Below are positions 34,801 to 38,105 of a stretch of 38,105 nt of DNA, in pieces. Within the stretch, counting starts at the first letter, position 1. Each line of letters opens with the position of its first letter. Source of the DNA: Chthoniobacteraceae bacterium (GTDB taxonomy: Bacteria; Verrucomicrobiota; Verrucomicrobiia; Chthoniobacterales; Chthoniobacteraceae); the NCBI GenBank assembly GCA_947471505.1, contig CANIWM010000059.1, positions 1 to 38,105 of the forward strand. The letters are read 5' to 3'. The notes beneath the pieces were generated by a model. The model was not told the DNA's origin. It saw only the letters and a list, made by a program, of their open reading frames with translations, and did not search any database. The position numbers were made by a program, and so were the translations under genes.

Positions 34801-35934
34801 CCCGTCAGCCTTGTGGATTACAGCCTTTCCAACGAAATCGGCATCCCGCGCAAATACATCTTCCCTGCGGGAGCATCGATCCCCTCCAACGGCTACTACG
34901 CCGTCTCCTGCAATGCGCTCGCCGCAGCATCCGCGACCAATACCGGGTTCGCAATTAGTGGCACCGGCGACCAGCTTTACTTCTTTAACCCGCTTGCCAC
35001 CGGAGGCGGGCTGCTCGACAGCGTGGTCTATGGCCAACAACTCCCCGACCGCTCCGTCGCCCGCATCCCAAATGCCAGCGGCCCATTCGCCCTCGCCGTG
35101 CCCACCCGCACCGCCATCAATAGCGCCGCCACCACCACCGCCATCACCAACGTCAAACTCAACGAATGGATCACCACCAGCGTCCCGACATGGCTGGAGC
35201 TCTACAACACCGCCGCCACACCCGTCCTTCTCAGCGGCAATTACCTCACCGATTCCTTCGGAAATAAAACCAAGCACCTCATCCCGCCGCTCACCTACCT
35301 CGGCGGCACTGGCACCTCGCGCTGGCTCCAGCTCATCGCCGATAACGACAGCGGTGCAACGCCCAACCACGTCAACTTCACCATCGAAAACGGCGAGGGC
35401 CTCTGGCTATTCACCAACACCGGCACACAGCTCGACGGCGTCGCAGTCACCGCCCAATCCGGCGGCGCTTCGCAAGGCCGCCTCGCAGACGGCAGCGCCA
35501 CCATCGTCGCCCTCCTCCCCACGCCCGGCGCGCTTAATCTCGCCGCCAGCACCGACACCGACGCCGACGGAATCCCCGACCTCTGGGAACTCGCCAACGG
35601 CCTGAACCCCAACAGCGCCGCCGACGCCACCCTCGACTCCGACGGCGACGGCCAAACCAACAAAGCCGAGTATCTCGCCGGGACAAACCCGCAATTCCCC
35701 GGCAGTAAACTCGCCGCCACCGTCGCCAAAACCGCCACCCCCGGCCAATACGCCATCACCTTCACCGCCATCGCCGGAAAAGCCTACACCGTCCGCTACA
35801 AAGACGACCTCACCAGCGCGACGTGGACGAATCTCCAGCAAATCAGCGCCCCCGGCGTAGATACCGTGACCACCGTCAACGACACGCCCGGCGTCGCAAA
35901 ACGCTTCTACCAAGTCGTCACCCCGCAGCAGTAA
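28816..35934 (+). CDS. giant secreted protein: lamin-tail, CotH-like, beta-helix and calcium-repeat domains
   Basis: The 2372-residue product has a signal peptide (to about residue 24). A first lamin-tail-like domain opens with DVLISEIMYHPQSEIPLQEY. A CotH-kinase-like region spans about 340-720 (WKGVTGLNLN, then RARLLPHDLDTILG at 616). A right-handed beta-helix lies at about 846-1330, rich in Asn/Thr turns. Further lamin-tail-like domains start near 1476 (VRFNEVLAS), 1623 (IRINEWLAD), 1964 (LVINEVLPI) and 2111 (VKLNEWITT), with a galactose-binding-like beta-sandwich at about 1776-1957. Residues about 2246-2292 form a thrombospondin-3-type calcium repeat (DTDADGIPDLWELANGLNP, DSDGDGQTNKAEYLAGTNP), then a short beta C terminus. 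It is an extracellular or surface protein; CotH homologues elsewhere phosphorylate proteins. Activity here is inference. Confidence 0.85.
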   Translation: MLRTPYSRLLSLSSLIALVVTARADVLISEIMYHPQSEIPLQEYIELHNPDTAAVSVAGWQFTSGVSFTIPAGTTIPAGGYLVVASNAAAFAAKYPTVTNYVAGWTGQLSNNTNNIELKDATLVVRDSVHYADDGDWATRRMDAVADLGYRGWSWYSAADGYGKSLELINKAFDNSKGQNWGDSTTAEGTPGVANSIAATNIAPVISSVEHFPLLPTSSDVVTVNAKLTDELTTGLTATLFWKLDAAGSFTSAAMFDDGAHGDGLAGDGRFGAQIPAQVNGAIVEFYVQASDAAANTRTWPKIAQDYNTGTSTYFASQAANCLYQVDNTTFGGAMPIYRMVMKAADKVTLAAINDAGGGGGGSHAKFNMTWITVDGSSRELRYTCSARNRGHGSGSHDPQSFHASFTSDQDWKGVTGLNLNTFYTYLQLFGSTLMRKAELACFESRQVQVRINATDLTQAGGLSADGGHSYYCYVANENPDSDYAAHHFPLDSSGNIYSVRREDAGSLEGDLKYIDANPNSYRTVYFKDTNVSEDNWSDLIGLNLALSKGVSTTLTNVSYTPSAAAYAADILTKVDVDQWMRWMAAENLTGNNETNLVGGYGDDYYLYFGKTDIRARLLPHDLDTILGHGDQNSADSPATFASTDSIFQMMRYHGAGATPTALNALIRHQDFAPLFYQAHLDLMGGLLSQANFDSLADQILTGVVSAPTIANRKAWYAARLAYVATQIPTTISGIVAATTGGTTLTVTSGYARSIAANCKLSGRSHAGRTRSVKVNGTLAAWDAFNATWTVNPLALTPGINRFNIEAFDSTGAEFEEVITDVWYDDATVASVSGTLGAGTTTWTAAGGPYQVTANLIVPATGTLVIQPGTSVYLNSTITISVTAGGKILAEGTEAQPIRFTRAPGLATNGGTITINGSAGAPETHFYYTFFEFGGNPAVTATANSNIVMDHCEFGTTTSAYVHLDGGSYLISHCVFPSPTVGTFEPLHGTIGFPAGGRGIVRDSFLGKAQGYNDVFDYTGGNRPGAILQFINNVCIGSDDDILDIDGTDMWTEGNIFMHTHRNGSPDSSSAISGGNDGGGGTGSRKQATAIDTATEQITCGTHGFTTGQEVVGTSWVGQNFPAATPALRNGTYFVRVITTTAVKLYLTAADANADTNAINFSATVGTVTNNVPTNPSIALTTVNGVSNITVVGNLFYDVDQATTAKEGNFYTFLNNTVVSQNNTGSGDAVTGVFNFGDDGYNEAAGMYIEGNIIHSAASLTRNYPGAGLTQNVTFNNNILPPGLVWTGTGSGNTNVDPLLASVRNTANTAFTIPTPGPRDFDRLAVQIRQQFGLKAASPAKGTGPNGTDKGGVRTLGVSLSGAPSGTTNLQTATITVGTRMTGNGISTFTGAWPGGGSGWTHYKYRLDGGALSAETVNGAPITLSGLANGSHTLQVIGKNDAGYYQDDAAFGTSGRTASATWMVDTTYIPPAAAPIVRFNEVLASNTETLGFSGNFPDMIELANVGNATADLSGWGITDNTALPYKYTIANGTMLAPGAFLTIYASAVVAVPTPKTGFSVKQSGDDLTLTKSVAQGGTIADSVTWGQQLNDYSIARALDGSWALGVPTFGAANKLAGTGDINGIRINEWLADSATLFANDFVELYNPSTLPVDIGGCYLTDNPAEFPTKSLIQPLTFIGNPGYISFKADGDTTQGPDHVDFKLSPLQGEIGFMSPTQAAIDVVIYAPQTTDISQGRTPNGTATTAFFTQPTPGAPNPGVVGGGGGGSQTDTLVTAPQVWKYVASGTDPFAGATTWKDTAFVDTAWSSGGGVLHLEPDAIPATDGFVKTTLLPGYDATHPYQTYYFRTHFTYSGPLTGVTLTALMTCDDGCIIYLNGQEITQTSGSRIRANAGADTYALQSGNLVADHTIETFTLNTNGLVNGDNVIAVSVHQSSTQGVGTGSSDVTWGLKLTATYTLAGSSPALVINEVLPINLTYPNPDTSLAGWIELYNPTASPVSLVDYSLSNEIGIPRKYIFPAGASIPSNGYYAVSCNALAAASATNTGFAISGTGDQLYFFNPLATGGGLLDSVVYGQQLPDRSVARIPNASGPFALAVPTRTAINSAATTTAITNVKLNEWITTSVPTWLELYNTAATPVLLSGNYLTDSFGNKTKHLIPPLTYLGGTGTSRWLQLIADNDSGATPNHVNFTIENGEGLWLFTNTGTQLDGVAVTAQSGGASQGRLADGSATIVALLPTPGALNLAASTDTDADGIPDLWELANGLNPNSAADATLDSDGDGQTNKAEYLAGTNPQFPGSKLAATVAKTATPGQYAITFTAIAGKAYTVRYKDDLTSATWTNLQQISAPGVDTVTTVNDTPGVAKRFYQVVTPQQ

Positions 35935-35968
35935 AGGAAACACCCGGAAGCGAAGCGCGAGGAAGTAG

Positions 35969-36026
35969 CGGGGGCGTCCCGCCCCCGAGCTCCAAAGGTG
36001 CGCAGCGCCATGTCCCTGCGGGACAT
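35969..36026. repeat. two REP-like hairpins between convergent genes
   Basis: The first hairpin is CGGGGGCG-TCC-CGCCCCCG (35969-35987), containing the same GGGCGTCCCGCCC core as the element inside valS. The second is ATGTCCC-TGC-GGGACAT (36010-36026). They fill the gap between the giant gene and mrp, which converge, and may serve as a bidirectional terminator or transcript-end stabiliser. There is no T run. Confidence 0.65.
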
Positions 36027-36052
36027 CGGGGCCGCGTCTCGACAGTCCTCCG

Positions 36053-37099
36053 TCAGTGCCCCAGCGTCTGCCGGAGTTGCTTCGCGATCTCGACGAATGC
36101 CTGCCCGATCACGCCATCTGGCTCGGCGGCGGTGATGGGCTTGCCTCGGTCGCCGCTTTCGCGTGTCGGGATGTCGATCGGGATTTGGCCGAGGAGCGGG
36201 ATTTTCTGCCGCGCAGCCTCGCGCTCTCCTCCGCCGCTGCCGAAAATATCGTAGCGCACGCCGTCGCTCGGGCACTGGAAGTACGCCATGTTCTCGATGA
36301 TGCCGAGCACGGGCACGTTCACCTTCTGGAACATCGTGACGGCTTTCCGCGCGTCGAGCAGCGCGACCTCTTGCGGCGTGGTGACGATGATTGCGCCTGC
36401 CAGCGCGACCGTCTGCACGATGGTGAGCTGGATGTCGCCGGTGCCGGGCGGCAGGTCGAGGATGAGGAAGTCCGTGCCGTCCCAATTTACCTGCCGGAGA
36501 AATTGCTGGGTGTACTTCGTCACCATAGGCCCGCGCAGGATGGCGGGCGCATCGTCTTCGAGCAGGAAGCCCATGCTCATCAGCTTCAAGCCGTAACGCT
36601 CGATGGGGATGATGCGGTTATCCTCATCCGCAAAAGGCCGCTCGTTCGCGCCGAACATGATGCCCACACTCGGGCCGTAAAGGTCGCAGTCGCACAGCCC
36701 CACGGAGGCTCCCGTCGCGGCAAGGGCGCAGGCGAGATTGGCGGCGACGGTGCTCTTCCCCACGCCGCCTTTTCCGCTGGCGACGGCGATGATGTGCTTC
36801 ACGCCGGGCACGGCAGTTTGCGGCATGGACTGCGCGCCCATCGGCTGCTGCTGCGGCGCGGTGATGTCGATGCGCACGGAGGCACTCGTCACCCCCGGCA
36901 TCGCGGCGAGCGCGGCTTCGGCGTTCGCTTTGATCATCTTCGGCACCGTGGCATCCGCCGTGGACATGCTCATCTGCACGACGACTTCGGTGCCCGTGAT
37001 GCGGATGTCTTTCACCAAGCCAAAGCTGACGATGTCGCGGCTGAAGCCGGGATATTTGACCGTGGTGAGTTGTTGGCGAATGGAGTCGGTAGTAAGCAT
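36053..37099 (-). CDS. mrp: Mrp/ApbC-type P-loop iron-sulfur cluster carrier
   Basis: The 348-residue protein has an N-terminal MIP18/DUF59 domain (about 1-80), a linker rich in Gln/Pro, and a ParA-like ATPase with Walker A GKGGVGKST near residue 108. It continues with CDCDLYGPSVGIMFG, PAILRGPMV, LILDLPPGTGD and ENMAYFQCPSDG. Family members carry or insert Fe-S clusters. In many, the last motif is CPxC, with both cysteines binding a bridging cluster; here the second cysteine is Asp (Cys276-Pro-Ser-Asp). It is probably a functional ATPase with altered or absent cluster binding at that site. No iron-sulfur operon is adjacent. Confidence 0.9.
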   Translation of the reverse strand: MLTTDSIRQQLTTVKYPGFSRDIVSFGLVKDIRITGTEVVVQMSMSTADATVPKMIKANAEAALAAMPGVTSASVRIDITAPQQQPMGAQSMPQTAVPGVKHIIAVASGKGGVGKSTVAANLACALAATGASVGLCDCDLYGPSVGIMFGANERPFADEDNRIIPIERYGLKLMSMGFLLEDDAPAILRGPMVTKYTQQFLRQVNWDGTDFLILDLPPGTGDIQLTIVQTVALAGAIIVTTPQEVALLDARKAVTMFQKVNVPVLGIIENMAYFQCPSDGVRYDIFGSGGGEREAARQKIPLLGQIPIDIPTRESGDRGKPITAAEPDGVIGQAFVEIAKQLRQTLGH

Positions 37100-37166
37100 G
37101 GCAAAAAAAACGAGGGGCCGGAGGGAAGCGGGCTACCGCGCGGCTGGCAAGCGCCGTTCAGCAAGA

Positions 37167-37259
37167 TTACTTCGCCAGCACTCGCAGGTTCACGCACGCC
37201 GCTTCGTTCGTGCTGCGCACAAAGACGAGGCCGTTGCTGGTGGCGGGCGTCCCGTCGTG
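37167..37259 (-). pseudogene. C-terminal remnant of a PQQ-like beta-propeller protein
   Basis: In one leftward frame the sequence reads HDGTPATSNGLVFVRSTNEA, then ACVNLRVLAK and stop TAA (37169-37167). That is how many PQQ-like or BamB-like propellers end (last blade strand with a Cys-x-x-L pattern). No start or upstream blade is present; the frame is lost upstream, where another frame is open. Best seen as debris between mrp and the minisatellite. From 37260 to 37539 I see no gene. Confidence 0.35.
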
Positions 37260-37539
37260 CCGTCGAGGAAACAGAGGCAGGCGAAAAATGGGGAATCTTC
37301 CGGCTTCATGGTGCGTCGTTTTTCTTTTTCATCGCCGGACCCGCTTCTCACGCTTTCCACTCGGAGTATCCCATCGCAAAGGTTGGCCTTGGGCATCGGT
37401 GCCGTTCCAGGTGAGTGGTTGCTGTGGCATGGGCGTTTTTGGGTTGTGGAAGTGGTCGTCGGAGCCGTGCAGGCGGTCTTCGGGCTGGCGGAGGCGGGCA
37501 TTTCCGGGCGGGAAAGGCCCGTTTCCTCTGTAGAGGCGG

Positions 37540-37791
37540 TTTTTTGGGCGGCTGACAAAACCTTCTCAGTGGCTGAGAGAGTCTTGTCCGTCACGGAAAA
37601 GGTCTTCTCAGCCATTGAGAAGGTCGTCTCAGCGACGGAGAGAGTTTTGTCCGTCACTGAAAAGGTCGTCTCAGCCCCTGAGAGAGTTTTTTCCGCCACG
37701 GAAAAGGTCTTCTCAGCGACGGAAAAGGTCTTCTCAGCTACGGAGAGAGTTTTCTCCGCCACGGAAAAGGTTACCTCCGTGACCGAGAAGG
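37540..37791. repeat. 21-bp minisatellite, eleven intact units, each nearly self-complementary
   Basis: From 37561 to 37791 there are eleven consecutive units of exactly 21 bases, for example TCTTCTCAGCGACGGAAAAG plus one G; a degenerate twelfth precedes at 37540-37560. Units vary mostly in the middle, and ends alternate between GAGAGAG and GAAAAGG. Neighbouring unit edges pair with each other (CTTCTCA with TGAGAAG around GCCAT), so the array can fold into serial hairpins. Because 21 is divisible by three and the units are near palindromes, both strands are open: plus gives EKVFSAT repeats, minus gives AEKTFSV repeats. A minus frame 37906-37190 spans it, but no ribosome binding site or family supports it, so I do not call a gene. 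Confidence 0.8.
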
Positions 37792-37961
37792 TTGCATCAA
37801 CCGCTCCCTTCACCACCTCGCCCCCCGCGAAATGCCCCGACGCCCCTGCGCTCCGAAGCGAAGCGCGTGCGGCGGTTTTTGTCTGGCTTGAAAAGGCGGA
37901 GTTCATTTCAACGGTTGGAAGCTGGCGGACGGAAAGAACCGCGTCAGATTAGCCGATTCAA

Positions 37962-38105
37962 CCTAAAAACGGCAGTTGACCCCGTTTTTGAGGCCGAAAA
38001 ATAGGGTATTTTACTCTGGAAATTGCCAACTGCGGAGCAGTTGAAAATCACTCACCCGTCCAAGGCTCATTTTTCTCTGAAAATCCGTTCAACTGCCGTT
38101 TTTAG
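37962..38105. repeat. MITE-like repeat with terminal inverted repeats, right copy
   Basis: Perfect copy, same orientation, of bases 1-144. The window ends exactly at the last base shared with the left copy, so the base expected to complete the 18-bp inverted repeat lies outside. Flanking DNA on its left (37920-37961) does not continue the secreted-protein gene that the left copy interrupts. Confidence 0.8.

Noticed and set aside
37561-37791. CRISPR array
   Set aside because: Units are contiguous with no spacers, vary internally, and no cas gene is nearby; it is a tandem minisatellite.
36738-37952. A 404-codon rightward open frame across mrp and the minisatellite
   Set aside because: Its first part is antisense to mrp, it has no signal or family match, and it is kept open by high G+C and the repeat array.
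1-38105. A complete circular plasmid or phage genome, because both ends are identical
   Set aside because: Core genes (valS, glnD, nadD, pheA, tRNA) dominate, no replication, partition or virion gene is present, and the shared end is itself an inverted-repeat-bounded element.

Overview
The window looks like a chromosomal contig from a Verrucomicrobiota bacterium (G+C well above 50%). Evidence: a Minf_1886-family gene, a DUF1549/DUF1553 (PSD1) cytochrome protein, a PVC-type heme-binding dehydrogenase fusion, a giant secreted lamin-tail/CotH protein, and many short secreted proteins. Core genes (valS, xth, pheA, rsfS, nadD, glnD, mrp, a tRNA-Leu) argue against a plasmid or phage. A perfect 144-bp direct repeat at both contig ends could be mistaken for circularity. 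That repeat carries its own terminal inverted repeats, so it is more likely a dispersed MITE-like element at which assembly stopped.

Layout. 1-4.3 kb: the terminal repeat cuts a secreted-protein gene; then a Tat-exported amidohydrolase diverges from a three-part dehydrogenase/cytochrome c/alpha-beta hydrolase fusion. 4.4-9.3 kb: tRNA-Leu(CAA) divergent from valS, then an SGNH hydrolase convergent with exodeoxyribonuclease III. valS carries a 152-bp palindromic element in frame. 9.3-16 kb: PSD1 cytochrome protein, Uma2 nuclease-like protein, a phospholipase D-type protein, and a nine-loop EF-hand secreted protein. 16.1-20.4 kb: a leftward gene train, TPR membrane protein - nadD - antitoxin - PIN toxin - (nadD 3' fragment) - rsfS - pheA - small secreted protein. 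The usual nadD-rsfS pair has been split by a toxin-antitoxin module, leaving a diverged extra nadD 3' end in front of rsfS. rsfS appears to start at a rare ATT codon.

20.4-28.7 kb: PanB-like protein, a half-size FtsX-type permease, a stand-alone copy of the PSD1 middle domain, a TPR protein, the Minf_1886-family gene, glnD, and a convergent multiheme cytochrome. 28.8-35.9 kb: one 2372-residue secreted protein with five lamin-tail-like domains, a CotH-like domain, a beta-helix and a calcium-type repeat. 36-38.1 kb: two REP-like hairpins, mrp, a beta-propeller remnant, an 11-unit 21-bp self-complementary minisatellite, and the second copy of the terminal repeat.

The most notable theme is repeat and palindrome activity inside or beside housekeeping genes: the in-frame valS element, the related hairpin at 35969, the terminal repeat, the minisatellite, and the toxin-antitoxin insertion in the nadD-rsfS operon. 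All functional calls come from reading motifs; no database search was run.
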